64,000 nucleotides of DNA, taken from the NCBI RefSeq assembly GCF_013409345.1, contig NZ_JACCBB010000001.1:248001-312000 (forward strand), in the 5' to 3' direction. The notes under the pieces are model-generated. The model saw only the letters and a program-made list of their open reading frames with translations, was not told the DNA's origin and did no database searches. The DNA is from Kineococcus aurantiacus (GTDB lineage: Bacteria > Actinomycetota > Actinomycetes > Actinomycetales > Kineococcaceae). Below, piece after piece: positions 15,916 through 24,003 of the stretch (the first letter of the stretch is position 1; the number at the start of each line of letters is the position of its first letter). The position numbers and the translations under genes were made by a program.

Positions 15916-16489
15916 GGCACCACCCGCAACGGTTATCGAAGAGTCCCCCGTCGACGACGGGTCCCCGTCCGCCCAGGCCGCGCCCCGCTGGCTGGACGAC
16001 GACGAGCAGGTCACGTGGCGCACGTTCCTGTCGACCGTCCAGCTGCTGCTGGACCGCTTCGACCGGCAGCTGCACCACGACTCCGGGATCGTGCTCACGT
16101 ACTACGAGATGCTGGTCCGCCTGTCCGAGGCGCCGCAGCGGTCGCTGCGCATGAGCGAGCTGGCCGAGTCCTCGCTGTCCTCGCGCAGCCGCGTCTCGCA
16201 CGCGGTGGCCCGCATGGAGGAGAAGGGCTGGGTGCGGCGGGACTCCTGCCCCACCGACGGGCGCGGGTTCGTCGCGGTCCTGACCGACGAGGGGTTCGCC
16301 GCGCTGGCCGCCGCCGCCCCCGGGCACGTCGAGACCGTCCGCGACGCCCTGTTCGACCAGCTCACACCCGAGCAGGTGGACCAGCTGCGGGTCATCAGCA
16401 CCGCGCTGCTGCGGCACCTGACCGACACCGGCAGCGTCCCGCCCGTCCCGGGGCTGGTCACCAGCGCGGGCGCGCCCGGGGCGCGCTGA
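15914..16489 (+). CDS. MarR-family transcriptional regulator
   Basis: The 191-residue protein has a winged helix-turn-helix of the MarR type: LTYYEMLVRLSEAPQRSLRMSELAE, the recognition helix SRSRVSHAVARMEEKGWV and the wing RDSCPTDGRGFVAVLT. It is flanked by dimerisation helices. MarR proteins are dimeric repressors that usually respond to phenolic or oxidative signals; the ligand here is unknown. It is a lone plus-strand gene between uvrA (divergent) and uvrB (convergent). The 166-195 bp between it and uvrA carry both promoters, so it could influence uvrA. The ATG was chosen from the -10 spacing. Confidence 0.85.
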   Translation: MAPPATVIEESPVDDGSPSAQAAPRWLDDDEQVTWRTFLSTVQLLLDRFDRQLHHDSGIVLTYYEMLVRLSEAPQRSLRMSELAESSLSSRSRVSHAVARMEEKGWVRRDSCPTDGRGFVAVLTDEGFAALAAAAPGHVETVRDALFDQLTPEQVDQLRVISTALLRHLTDTGSVPPVPGLVTSAGAPGAR

Positions 16490-16586
16490 CCGGTCCGGCC
16501 CGCGGGGACGACCGCTGCGGAGCCGGCCGATCAGGAGGGGACGGCCGGCCCGGAGCGCACCCCCGCCCCGGCGCGCGCGTGCAGCC

Positions 16587-16607
16587 GGCCCGGTGGGTCA
16601 CCGGGCC
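16587..16607. terminator. Hairpin between convergent marR and uvrB
   Basis: GGCCCGGTG pairs with CACCGGGCC across a 3-nt loop. It sits 20 nt from the uvrB stop and about 100 nt from the marR stop, so it mainly serves uvrB but is symmetric. Confidence 0.6.
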
Positions 16608-16627
16608 AGCCGCGGCCCCGGCGCCCC

Positions 16628-18757
16628 TCAGGCGCCCTGGGCCGCGCGCATCCCCCGCAGCTCCTTCTTGAGGTCCCCGACCTCGTCGCGCAGGCGGGCC
16701 GCCAGCTCGAACTGCAGCTCCGCGGCGGCGGAGTGCATCTGGTCGGTCAGCTCCTGGATGAGGTCGGCCAGGTCGGCCTGCGGCATGCCCCCGCGCGGCT
16801 CGGGACCGACCTCGCGCCCCACGTTCTTGCCCTTGGCCCCCTTGGCGGGGGTGGGGGCCTTGCCCCGCGACTGCGTCCGCCCGCTGCCGCCCTTGGCCGC
16901 GGCCAGCAGCTCGGCCGTGTCGGCGTCCTCGCGGGCGATGAGGTCGGTGATGTCGGCGATCCTCTTGCGCAGCGGCTGCGGGTCCACGCCGCGCTCGGTG
17001 TTGTACGCGACCTGCTTGGCGCGGCGGCGGTTCGTCTCCTCGATCGCCTCGGCCATGGACGGGGTGATCCTGTCGGCGTACATGTGCACCTGCCCGGAGA
17101 CGTTGCGGGCGGCGCGGCCGATGGTCTGGATGAGCGACTTCGCCGAGCGCAGGAACCCCTCCTTGTCGGCGTCCAGGATCGCCACGAGGGAGACCTCGGG
17201 CAGGTCCAGGCCCTCGCGCAGCAGGTTGATGCCGACGAGGACGTCGTACTCGCCCTGCCGCAGCTCGCGCAGCAGCTCCACGCGCCGCAGCGTGTCGACC
17301 TCCGAGTGCAGGTACCGCACCCGCACCCCCTGGTCGAGGAAGTAGTCGGTGAGGTCCTCGGCCATCTTCTTGGTCAGCGTGGTCACCAGCACGCGCTCGT
17401 CCTTGGCCGTGCGCAGCGAGATCTCGTGCAGCAGGTCGTCGATCTGCCCCTTCGTGGGCTTGACGACGACCTCCGGGTCGACCAGGCCCGTCGGGCGGAT
17501 GATCTGCTCGACCACGCCCCGGCCGCGCGAGAGCTCGTAGTCCCCCGGGGTCGCCGACAGGTACACGGTCTGCCCGATGCGCTCGAGGAACTCCTCCCAC
17601 CGCAGCGGCCGGTTGTCCATGGCGCTGGGCAGGCGGAACCCGAAGTCGACCAGCGTCCGCTTGCGCGACATGTCGCCCTCGTACATGGCTCCGATCTGCG
17701 GGACCGTCACGTGCGACTCGTCGATGACGAGCAGGAAGTCCTCGGGGAAGTAGTCCAGCAGCGTGTTCGAGGCCGACCCCGGCGCGCGGCCGTCCAGGTG
17801 CCGGGAGTAGTTCTCCACCCCCGAGCAGGACCCGACCTGGCGCAGCATCTCGATGTCGTACGTCGTGCGCATGCGCAGGCGCTGCGCCTCGAGCAGCTTG
17901 CCCTGCTGCTCCAGCTCGGCGAGGCGCTCGGCCAGCTCGGCCTCGATGGTGCCGATGGCCCGTTCCAGCCGCTCGGGACCGGCGACGTAGTGCGAGGCGG
18001 GGAAGACGTAGACGAGCTCCTCCTCGCGCAGCACCTCCCCCGTCAGCGGGTTCAGCGTGTACAGCTTGTCGATCTCGTCGCCGAAGAACTCGATGCGCAG
18101 CGCGTGCTCCTCGTACTGCGGGATGATCTCGACGGTGTCGCCGCGCACGCGGAACGTGCCGCGGGTGAAGGCCAGGTCGTTGCGGGTGTACTGCTCCTCG
18201 ACGAACTTGCGCAGCAGGACGTCCCGCTCGATGGTGTCGCCCACCTTCAGGGTCACCATCCGGTCGACGTACTCCTGCGGCGTGCCCAGGCCGTAGATGC
18301 ACGAGACCGTCGCCACCACGACGACGTCGCGGCGGGTCAGCAGCGAGTTCGTGGCGGAGTGCCGCAGCCGCTCGACCTCGTCGTTGATCGAGGAGTCCTT
18401 CTCGATGTAGGTGTCCGACTGCGGGACGTAGGCCTCGGGCTGGTAGTAGTCGTAGTAGGAGACGAAGTACTCGACGGCGTTGTTGGGCAGCAGCTCGCGG
18501 AACTCGTTGGCCAGCTGCGCGGCGAGGGTCTTGTTCGGTGCCATCACCAGCGTCGGGCGCTGCACCTGCTCGATGAGCCAGGCCGTCGTCGCCGACTTGC
18601 CCGTCCCGGTGGCGCCCAGCAGGACGACGTCCTGCTCCCCCGCGTCCACCCGCTTCGCCAGCTCGGCGATGGCGGCGGGCTGGTCGCCGGAGGGGGAGAA
18701 CTCGGAGACCACCTCGAAGGGGGCCACCCGGCGCTGGATCGTTGTCGTCGGCCGCAT
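16628..18757 (-). CDS. uvrB: Excinuclease ABC subunit B
   Basis: The 709-residue helicase-like UvrB loads onto damage found by UvrA and positions UvrC. It has Walker [12 protein letters not shown], the beta-hairpin that clamps DNA ([20 protein letters not shown]), DESHV, helicase motifs V and VI ([21 protein letters not shown]) and a C-terminal UVR motif ([20 protein letters not shown]). A Lys/Gly-rich low-complexity linker of about 40 residues precedes the UVR motif. The ATG start has no ribosome site but lies 7 nt after TAACCT, so translation is probably leaderless. The promoter overlaps the stop codon of coaE. Confidence 0.97.
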   Translation of the reverse strand: MRPTTTIQRRVAPFEVVSEFSPSGDQPAAIAELAKRVDAGEQDVVLLGATGTGKSATTAWLIEQVQRPTLVMAPNKTLAAQLANEFRELLPNNAVEYFVSYYDYYQPEAYVPQSDTYIEKDSSINDEVERLRHSATNSLLTRRDVVVVATVSCIYGLGTPQEYVDRMVTLKVGDTIERDVLLRKFVEEQYTRNDLAFTRGTFRVRGDTVEIIPQYEEHALRIEFFGDEIDKLYTLNPLTGEVLREEELVYVFPASHYVAGPERLERAIGTIEAELAERLAELEQQGKLLEAQRLRMRTTYDIEMLRQVGSCSGVENYSRHLDGRAPGSASNTLLDYFPEDFLLVIDESHVTVPQIGAMYEGDMSRKRTLVDFGFRLPSAMDNRPLRWEEFLERIGQTVYLSATPGDYELSRGRGVVEQIIRPTGLVDPEVVVKPTKGQIDDLLHEISLRTAKDERVLVTTLTKKMAEDLTDYFLDQGVRVRYLHSEVDTLRRVELLRELRQGEYDVLVGINLLREGLDLPEVSLVAILDADKEGFLRSAKSLIQTIGRAARNVSGQVHMYADRITPSMAEAIEETNRRRAKQVAYNTERGVDPQPLRKRIADITDLIAREDADTAELLAAAKGGSGRTQSRGKAPTPAKGAKGKNVGREVGPEPRGGMPQADLADLIQELTDQMHSAAAELQFELAARLRDEVGDLKKELRGMRAAQGA

Positions 18758-18764
18758 GGGCAAG

Positions 18765-18787
18765 AGGTTAGGCCGGACCTCCGACAC
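18765..18787 (-). promoter_or_regulatory. RecA-NDp/PafBC-type promoter of uvrB, inside the 3' end of coaE
   Basis: Minus-strand GTGTCGGAG (18787-18779), 8 nt, TAACCT (18770-18765), 7 nt, ATG of uvrB. The first three bases of the -10 box are the TAA stop codon of coaE. The upstream 17 nt are identical to those before uvrA. Confidence 0.75.
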
Positions 18788-19694
18788 GAGCCCGCCGCGC
18801 CGGCGGGTCGACCTCCTCCACGACCACGGCGCAGCCGGGGTCGGCGCTCGCGAACCACCCCTGACCTGCACGGACGTACCCGACGGCCCGCAGCGCGGCG
18901 TCGAGGTCACCGCCGGCGGGCGGCCGCGCGCGCTCCACGTCGAGCCGCAGCGGCCAGGAGTCCCCCGGCCGTGGGCGCACGTCGCCGCCGGTGGCCCGCG
19001 CCACCCGCCGCCGCGCCCGCTCGGCCTCGCCCGGGCCCGGGGCGCCGGGGGGCAGCGGCCCGGGGCGCCCGGCCCGCAGGCCCGCCTCGAAGGGCACCAG
19101 CCGGTCGTGCCAGAGCCGCTCGACCAGCCGCGGCAGCGGGTCGGGGGCGCTCCCGGGCGCCCGGCGGGGGTTGGGCAGCAGCACGTCGGCGGCGGCGCGC
19201 CGCTCACCGTCCGTGGCCTGCGCCGCCAGGCGCGCCCGGGCGTCGGCCTCGCTCATGCCGCGCTCGGCGACGAGGCGGCGGACCCGCTCGTCGGCCTCGG
19301 CGTCGACCACGACCACGAGCGGGTAGCCGGGCGCGGCACCCGTCTCGACCAGCAGCGGGACGTCCTCGACCACCACGGCGTCGTCGGGGGCGGCGGCGAC
19401 CAGCTCGGCCCGCCGGGCGGCCACGAGCGGGTGCACGATCGCGTCGAGGGCGGCCCGGCGTTGCGGATCACCGAAGACGACCTGCGCCAACGCGGATCGG
19501 TTGAGATCACCCTCCGTAGTCAAAATGTCATGGCCAAATTCCACGGTGATCGCGGCCAGACCAGGGGTACCCCGGGCGACGACCTCCCGGGCCAGGACGT
19601 CGGCGTCCACGAGGACCGCGCCCAGAGCGGTGAGAAGTCGAGAAACGGTGGATTTTCCCGCCCCGATTCCACCCGTCAGGCCTAGTCGCAGCAC
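18768..19694 (-). CDS. coaE: Dephospho-CoA kinase with C-terminal extension
   Basis: The first ~200 residues are CoaE, which phosphorylates dephospho-CoA in the last step of CoA synthesis. They show P-loop [27 protein letters not shown] and the usual ending [17 protein letters not shown] further ~100 residues follow. Many actinobacterial CoaE proteins carry a C-terminal GrpB/UPF0157 domain; this tail is short and only vaguely similar ([15 protein letters not shown]), so I read it as a reduced version. The GTG start lies 6 nt after TATGGT. Its 5' end and upstream DNA are less GC-rich than their surroundings. Confidence 0.93.
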   Translation of the reverse strand: MLRLGLTGGIGAGKSTVSRLLTALGAVLVDADVLAREVVARGTPGLAAITVEFGHDILTTEGDLNRSALAQVVFGDPQRRAALDAIVHPLVAARRAELVAAAPDDAVVVEDVPLLVETGAAPGYPLVVVVDAEADERVRRLVAERGMSEADARARLAAQATDGERRAAADVLLPNPRRAPGSAPDPLPRLVERLWHDRLVPFEAGLRAGRPGPLPPGAPGPGEAERARRRVARATGGDVRPRPGDSWPLRLDVERARPPAGGDLDAALRAVGYVRAGQGWFASADPGCAVVVEEVDPPARRARVGGPA

Positions 19695-19700
19695 GCAGCG

Positions 19701-19706
19701 ACCATA
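19701..19706 (-). promoter_or_regulatory. Putative -10 box for leaderless coaE
   Basis: TATGGT on the minus strand, then 6 nt (CGCTGC), then GTG. It lacks the damage element found upstream of the neighbouring uvrB. Confidence 0.45.
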
Positions 19707-19749
19707 CCTGACCGCACACAGTCATCCCACTTTCCGTTCCGTCACTTTT

Positions 19750-19758
19750 TCATGATCA
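19750..19758. repeat. TCATGATCA, shared with 22964-22972
   Basis: The same 9-mer occurs upstream of two GH16 genes in otherwise AT-richer leader DNA. It contains the palindromes TCATGA and TGATCA. It could be part of an operator. Confidence 0.3.
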
Positions 19759-19820
19759 ATGGAAGTTGAACGCGCCACGGACTTGCGCGAAGCCTTCTCG
19801 TCACGCTTGGGTAACGCCCA

Positions 19821-19842
19821 TGATGACTCTCCGCAGTCATCA
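19821..19842. promoter_or_regulatory. 8-bp inverted repeat upstream of the first GH16 gene
   Basis: TGATGACT and AGTCATCA are perfect complements separated by CTCCGC, 55 nt before the start codon. The internal ACTCTCCG recurs inside a smaller inverted repeat before the third GH16 gene. Either a protein-binding site or a 5'-leader hairpin would fit. Confidence 0.4.
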
Positions 19843-19896
19843 GCAGCACCTTCCCCCCCTTTGACCCCATGGTCCACGAGGACCGCAGGAGGAACC

Positions 19897-20697
19897 TTGT
19901 CCACCACGGCACCCCCCCGCTGCCCCGCCCCCCGCTCCCGCTGGCCCCTCGGGCTCGCCGGAGCGGCCGTCGCCGCCGCGCTCGCCGTCAGCACCGCCGC
20001 CCCCGCCGAAGCCGCCGTGACCCGCCCCCCGGCCAGCGGCGGGGGGTGGACGCGCACCTTCGTGGACGACTTCAACTCCCTCGACTCGACCAAGTGGTCG
20101 CGCTACGAGGGCACCTCCAGCGCCGGGGGCACCCGGTGGACCCGAGAGCAGGCCACCGTCACGAACGGCAAGCTCGTCCTGCAGACCGAGAAGACCAGCA
20201 GCGGCTGGCGCACCGGGGGCGTCAGCAGCGCCCGCGCCGGGTCGCAGTCCTACGGCAAGTGGCTCATCCGCTTCCGCGCCGACGCCGGCGACGGTCTCGG
20301 CTACGTCTTCCTGCTCTACCCGCAGGGCGGCGGCTGGCCCCCGGAGGTGGACATCGCCGAGAACGGCGGCGGCGACAAGCAGGAGACCCTGGGCGCGCTG
20401 CACTACGACGACGCCTACGGCAACCACCAGCGCATCCACAAGCGCCTCACCGGCGTCGACTTCACCACCTGGCGCACCGTGGGGGTCGAGCTGTCCCGCG
20501 GCAAGATCTCCTGGACCCTCGACGGCCAGCCGTGGGCCACCTCCTACACCTCCGGGGTCCCCGACGAGAAGATGTGGCTGGGCCTGCAGGGTGCGGTCCA
20601 CGACGACTGCACCTCGGGGCGGACCTGCGTGAACTCCACCACGCCCCGCTCGGCCGACATCGAGATCGACTGGGTCGCGCGGTACAAGCGCAGCTGA
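19897..20697 (+). CDS. Secreted glycoside hydrolase family 16 protein (first copy)
   Basis: The 266-residue product has a signal peptide (basic n-region ending RSRW, hydrophobic LGLAGAAVAAALAV, cleavage near AEA-A at about residue 39). A GH16 domain follows, with catalytic motif EVDIAE (Glu150, Asp152, Glu155) and YGKWLIRFRAD upstream. GH16 enzymes cut beta-1,3 or mixed-linkage glucans, galactans and bacterial EPS; the substrate here is unknown. The TTG start is chosen because AGGAGG lies 4 nt upstream and a proper signal peptide follows; an upstream ATG at 19759 would add 46 unlikely residues. It converges on the Thr-Pro-linker gene. Confidence 0.88.
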   Translation: MSTTAPPRCPAPRSRWPLGLAGAAVAAALAVSTAAPAEAAVTRPPASGGGWTRTFVDDFNSLDSTKWSRYEGTSSAGGTRWTREQATVTNGKLVLQTEKTSSGWRTGGVSSARAGSQSYGKWLIRFRADAGDGLGYVFLLYPQGGGWPPEVDIAENGGGDKQETLGALHYDDAYGNHQRIHKRLTGVDFTTWRTVGVELSRGKISWTLDGQPWATSYTSGVPDEKMWLGLQGAVHDDCTSGRTCVNSTTPRSADIEIDWVARYKRS

Positions 20698-20716
20698 TCG
20701 GCCCGGCAACGCACGA

Positions 20717-20750
20717 CGGCCGGCCTCCCGCACGTGCGGGAGGCCGGCCG
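20717..20750. terminator. Perfect palindromic terminator between convergent genes
   Basis: A 17+17 nt perfect palindrome centred at 20733/20734 (CGGCCGGCCTCCCGCAC and its complement) lies 20 nt after the GH16 stop and 34 nt before the end of the convergent gene. Confidence 0.8.
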
Positions 20751-20784
20751 CGTCACCCGCCCGCGCTGCGGGCGGCCCGTCGCG

Positions 20785-22863
20785 TCAGGACGCCGGGGTG
20801 ACGTTCTGCACCAGGAACACGTTGTCCTGGTAGTCGTAGTTGATCCCCTGCAGGTCCTGGGCCAGCAGGTACGTCCCCGGCACGACGGCCCCGGCGGCGT
20901 TGCGGACGACGAACACCCGCAGGTGGTGCCCGCACACCGTCGCGGTGCACCCCTTGGACCGGTCGGTGGTGTCGTCGTTCAGCCGCGGGTCACCGAACTC
21001 GCCGTCGGCCTTGAACCCGAACGACCCCGACGGGGTGAAGCTCGAGCGGGCCAGGCCGGTGGCGTCGGCCAGGGCCGCGCGCGCACTGCGCGGCAGCACC
21101 GTCTGGGCGTCCGTGTTGCTCTGCACCAGAGCGGTGTTCAGCACCGTCGGGGACCCCTGCGCGAACCACCGCAGGTACGCGTAGCTCGGGTACGTGTGGT
21201 AGCCGGCCAGCTGGGTCACCGTCACCGGCGTCCCCGACTGCCGCACCCGCCAGTACGGCGAGAGCACCTCGTCGCTGCTCCACGCCTGGTACGCACCGGC
21301 GCGGTTGATCCTCGACGGCAGCACGGTGGTGTAGCCGAAGGCCCTGACGAGTTCGGGCAGCGTCGGTTCGTAGCTGCCCTCGTTGTAGTTCTGCCACAGA
21401 CCCGACAGCGGCAGGGACGCGGTGGTCGACCCGGCGCGCACGTCCACGGTCCCCGCCCACACGTCACCCGACGTCGCGGTGAAGGTGACCGTGGCCGTGG
21501 CGGACTGGCCCGGCTGCAGGGTCAGCGGCGTGGGCACCCCGCTCACCGCGAACGGCCCCGTCGTCCCGATCGAGTCCACGGTCGCCGGGGACGTGCCCGT
21601 GTTGCGCACCTGGAACGTGGCCGAGGTGTGCGTGCGCTGCCCGCTCTTGGGGTGGGCGACCTTGCTCAGCACCAGGCGGTCGCCGGGCGCGGCGTCGCCG
21701 GGGACCAGGGCGAGCTTGGCCGGCACCGGGGTCGCCGTCGGCGTGGCGGTCGGGGTCGCGGTCGGGGTCGCCGTCGGCGTCTCGGTCGGAGTGGCGGTCG
21801 GAGTGGCCGTCGCCGTCGGAGTAGACGTCGGGGTCACGGTCGGAGTTTCCGTCGGGGTCGCCGTCGGGGTGGACGTCGGAGTGGCGGTCGGGGTCGCCGT
21901 CGGAGTCGCGGTCGGAGTTTCCGTCGGAGTCGCCGTCGGGGTGGACGTCGGCGTCGGGGTCGGCGTCGTGGAGGACTGCTCCGCCGTCACCGCGAACCGG
22001 TCGACCTTGACGGTCAGCGGCGTCGAGCGCCGCCGGTGGCTGGTGAACAGCCCGAGGAAGGTCGAGGCGCCGGGGGTGACCGCGGTCTGGCCGGGCAGGT
22101 CGAAGAACCCCGCCGGCACCGACAGGGACCCGAGCGCGACCGCGGCGGCACCGGGCACCTGGTAGGAACCCGACACGGTCCCGGCGGCGGGGTCGGCGAC
22201 CAGGGTCAGGGTGAGCGAGCCGCCGGTCACGGACAGCGTGCGGTAGCCCTTCTCGTCCGCGGTGGTGCTCGCCCCGCCGACCTCGCGCACCAGCTGGGGT
22301 TTCACGGTCCCGCCGGAGGCGGCCGTGGCGACCAGCTTGACGTAGTCGTCCTCGCCGGGGCCGAACCACAACCCGAACCCCTCCCCCAGGTTGGAGGTGG
22401 CGGGGACGTCGGTGAAGGTGATGGTGGCGGTCGTCCGGCGGGTGCCGTCCAGGCCGATCGCCAGCCCGTTGTCCAGCGAGTTCCCCGGCGGGGTCGTCCC
22501 CGTGCCCAGGTAGTTCGAACCCTTGGTCGTGGTGACCCGCAGGGTGCCGGTCCCGCTGGGGTCGACGGTGAGGTTCTGCGGCAGGTACGAGCCGGTCGTG
22601 CTGCGCTGCACCGCCGTGAACGCCCCCAGGTCGGCGGCGTCGTCGAAGTCGAGGTCCAGGGGCAGCGCGGGGGCCAGGTGGTCGCAGTCGTGACCGGACA
22701 GCACCGGCGGGCAGGACGCCGTCGGCAGCGCGGCGGCCGGTGCGGCCTGGACGACGAGGGAGGACAGGGCCAGGGGCACGGCGGCGACGGCGGCGAGGGC
22801 GGCGGGCACCCAGCGGCGGCGCGGGCCGGACAGGCCGGGCGGGGCGATCGGGTGGGTGGGCAC
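20785..22863 (-). CDS. Secreted multidomain protein with Thr-Pro repeat linker
   Basis: This 692-residue protein has four parts. First comes a signal peptide (about residues 1-45, ending in an AAPAAALP region). Residues ~48-295 look like a lectin/concanavalin-type beta-sandwich ([12 protein letters not shown] ... [16 protein letters not shown]). Residues ~298-378 are a linker of TPTATPTE-like repeats. Residues ~380-470 are an Ig-like choice-of-anchor domain ([18 protein letters not shown] ... [15 protein letters not shown]). A C-terminal region includes GHHLRVFVV and [14 protein letters not shown]. No catalytic motif is recognisable. I infer extracellular glycan binding, perhaps on the polysaccharide made by the nearby operon. 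The divergent spacer with the second GH16 gene contains a large inverted repeat. Confidence 0.8.
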   Translation of the reverse strand: MPTHPIAPPGLSGPRRRWVPAALAAVAAVPLALSSLVVQAAPAAALPTASCPPVLSGHDCDHLAPALPLDLDFDDAADLGAFTAVQRSTTGSYLPQNLTVDPSGTGTLRVTTTKGSNYLGTGTTPPGNSLDNGLAIGLDGTRRTTATITFTDVPATSNLGEGFGLWFGPGEDDYVKLVATAASGGTVKPQLVREVGGASTTADEKGYRTLSVTGGSLTLTLVADPAAGTVSGSYQVPGAAAVALGSLSVPAGFFDLPGQTAVTPGASTFLGLFTSHRRRSTPLTVKVDRFAVTAEQSSTTPTPTPTSTPTATPTETPTATPTATPTATPTSTPTATPTETPTVTPTSTPTATATPTATPTETPTATPTATPTATPTATPVPAKLALVPGDAAPGDRLVLSKVAHPKSGQRTHTSATFQVRNTGTSPATVDSIGTTGPFAVSGVPTPLTLQPGQSATATVTFTATSGDVWAGTVDVRAGSTTASLPLSGLWQNYNEGSYEPTLPELVRAFGYTTVLPSRINRAGAYQAWSSDEVLSPYWRVRQSGTPVTVTQLAGYHTYPSYAYLRWFAQGSPTVLNTALVQSNTDAQTVLPRSARAALADATGLARSSFTPSGSFGFKADGEFGDPRLNDDTTDRSKGCTATVCGHHLRVFVVRNAAGAVVPGTYLLAQDLQGINYDYQDNVFLVQNVTPAS
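21731..21972 (-). repeat. Tandem repeat encoding the Thr-Pro linker
   Basis: About 240 bp of degenerate 6- and 12-nt units (GTCGGN GTNNCN on the plus strand) encode about 80 residues of alternating Thr/Pro with Ala, Glu, Ser or Val. Such linkers are flexible and often glycosylated in secreted actinobacterial proteins. Copy number may vary between strains by slippage. Confidence 0.85.
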
Positions 22864-22931
22864 GGGGTCTCCTCGCTGTGGTCCGCGTCACGCTCGGTCC
22901 GTGGAACCGGACGGCGGCGCCGGGGCGTTCT

Positions 22932-22961
22932 CGTGCAGTAGCGTGCGCAAGCTACCGCACG
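22932..22961. promoter_or_regulatory. 11-bp inverted repeat in a divergent promoter region
   Basis: CGTGCAGTAGC and GCTACCGCACG are complementary at 10 of 11 positions and flank GTGCGCAA. The element lies between the divergent Thr-Pro-linker gene (70 nt away) and the second GH16 gene (100 nt away). Its size and symmetry suit a dimeric repressor operator. Confidence 0.5.
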
Positions 22962-22963
22962 GG

Positions 22964-22972
22964 TCATGATCA
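22964..22972. repeat. TCATGATCA, shared with 19750-19758
   Basis: Second copy of the 9-mer found upstream of the first GH16 gene, here 2 nt from the large inverted repeat. Confidence 0.3.
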
Positions 22973-23061
22973 GCGAGACGCTCCGCCGGATCGGGCGCGC
23001 GGCCGGGAGAGCACGACGGTGACGGCGATCACAGGGGGCCCGGTTGCAGGAGGGATCCGCG

Positions 23062-23904
23062 GTGCGACGGCACCGACGGCCGTCACAGCGGGTGCTGTTG
23101 TCGGCACTCGCCGCGGTGGTGGTCCTGGTGGTCCTGGTCACGGTCCTGGTCGTCCGGTTCGCGCCGCCGCGGCACGAGCCGTCGGGGCAGGCCCCTCCCG
23201 GCGACGGCGGCGGGTGGCGCCGCACGATGGTCGACGACTTCACCGGCAGCACCCTGGACACCTCCACGTGGGGCAGCTACGACGGCAGGCCCGCGGGCAA
23301 ACCCATCAGCTACTGGCGCTCGGAGAACGTCTCCGTCACCGGCGGCACGTTGCGGCTGACCGCCGAGCGCGTCTCGGCGCGGGCCTGGCGCACCGGGGGC
23401 GTCTCCAGCGCCACCTCCGGCGGGCAGACGTACGGCAAGTGGTCGGTGCGGATGCGGGTCGACCCGGGCGACGGCATCGGGTACGCGGTGCTGCTGTACC
23501 CCCTCGGCGGCGGGTGGCCCCCGGAGGTCGACATCGCAGAGGACTCCGGCGGCCCGCGGCAGGGGTTCCGCTCGACCTTCCACTACAGCCCGCAGAACCG
23601 CACCCTCGGCCGGCGCAACGAGGACGTCGACATGACCCGGTGGCACACCGTGAGCGTGGTGCTCGAGCCGGGGAAGCTGACCTACCTGGTCGACGACGTC
23701 CCGTGGTACGTCCAGGAGACCGAGGAGGTGCCCGACGTGCCGATGTGGCTGGGGGTCCAGCAGACCGCGAACGTGCGCACGGGCGACCCCGACCAGCTCG
23801 AGCGCAGCTACGTGGACGAGGAGACGCCGGAGCGCTCGGTGCTCGAGGTGGACTGGGTGGCCCGTTACACGCGCCTGGACGAGGTCCCCCGTTCGGCCAG
23901 ATGA
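23062..23904 (+). CDS. Membrane-anchored glycoside hydrolase family 16 protein (second copy)
   Basis: The 280-residue product starts with a basic stretch (MRRHRRPSQR) and one long hydrophobic helix (about 11-33) with no signal-peptidase site, so it is probably anchored with the catalytic domain outside. The GH16 motif EVDIAE is intact (Glu155, Asp157, Glu160), and the flanking YGKWSVRMRVD and GYAVLLYPLGGGWPP match the two paralogues. The GTG start is chosen because GGAGGGA lies 6 nt upstream. It differs from its neighbours in lacking the C-terminal Cys-containing loop. It is followed after 99 nt by the third copy. Confidence 0.87.
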   Translation: MRRHRRPSQRVLLSALAAVVVLVVLVTVLVVRFAPPRHEPSGQAPPGDGGGWRRTMVDDFTGSTLDTSTWGSYDGRPAGKPISYWRSENVSVTGGTLRLTAERVSARAWRTGGVSSATSGGQTYGKWSVRMRVDPGDGIGYAVLLYPLGGGWPPEVDIAEDSGGPRQGFRSTFHYSPQNRTLGRRNEDVDMTRWHTVSVVLEPGKLTYLVDDVPWYVQETEEVPDVPMWLGVQQTANVRTGDPDQLERSYVDEETPERSVLEVDWVARYTRLDEVPRSAR

Positions 23905-23906
23905 TC

Positions 23907-23921
23907 GTCACTCTCCGTGAC
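23907..23921. promoter_or_regulatory. Small inverted repeat upstream of the third GH16 gene
   Basis: GTCAC-TCTCC-GTGAC, preceded by ATGAT. The core ACTCTCCG and the preceding ATGAT are also found in the inverted repeat at 19821-19842 before the first GH16 gene, suggesting a common control element. Confidence 0.35.
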
Positions 23922-24003
23922 AAAAGGGGGGAGTTACAGGGCGAACGGGTGAACCTGCGTCCCCGGGGAGAGGATCACCGCCGCACCCCCCGAAACACCT
24001 TGC

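Noticed and set aside
21731-21972. A regular repeat that could be mistaken for a CRISPR or minisatellite array
   Set aside because: The units are 6-12 nt, degenerate, and lie in frame inside a secreted-protein gene as a Thr-Pro linker. There are no spacers and no cas genes.
23905-24003. Possible ydaO-type (c-di-AMP) riboswitch before the third GH16 gene
   Set aside because: GH16 and other wall hydrolase genes can carry this class in actinobacteria and the leader has GGGTGAA-like pieces, but I could not build the conserved helices. A covariance-model search would decide.
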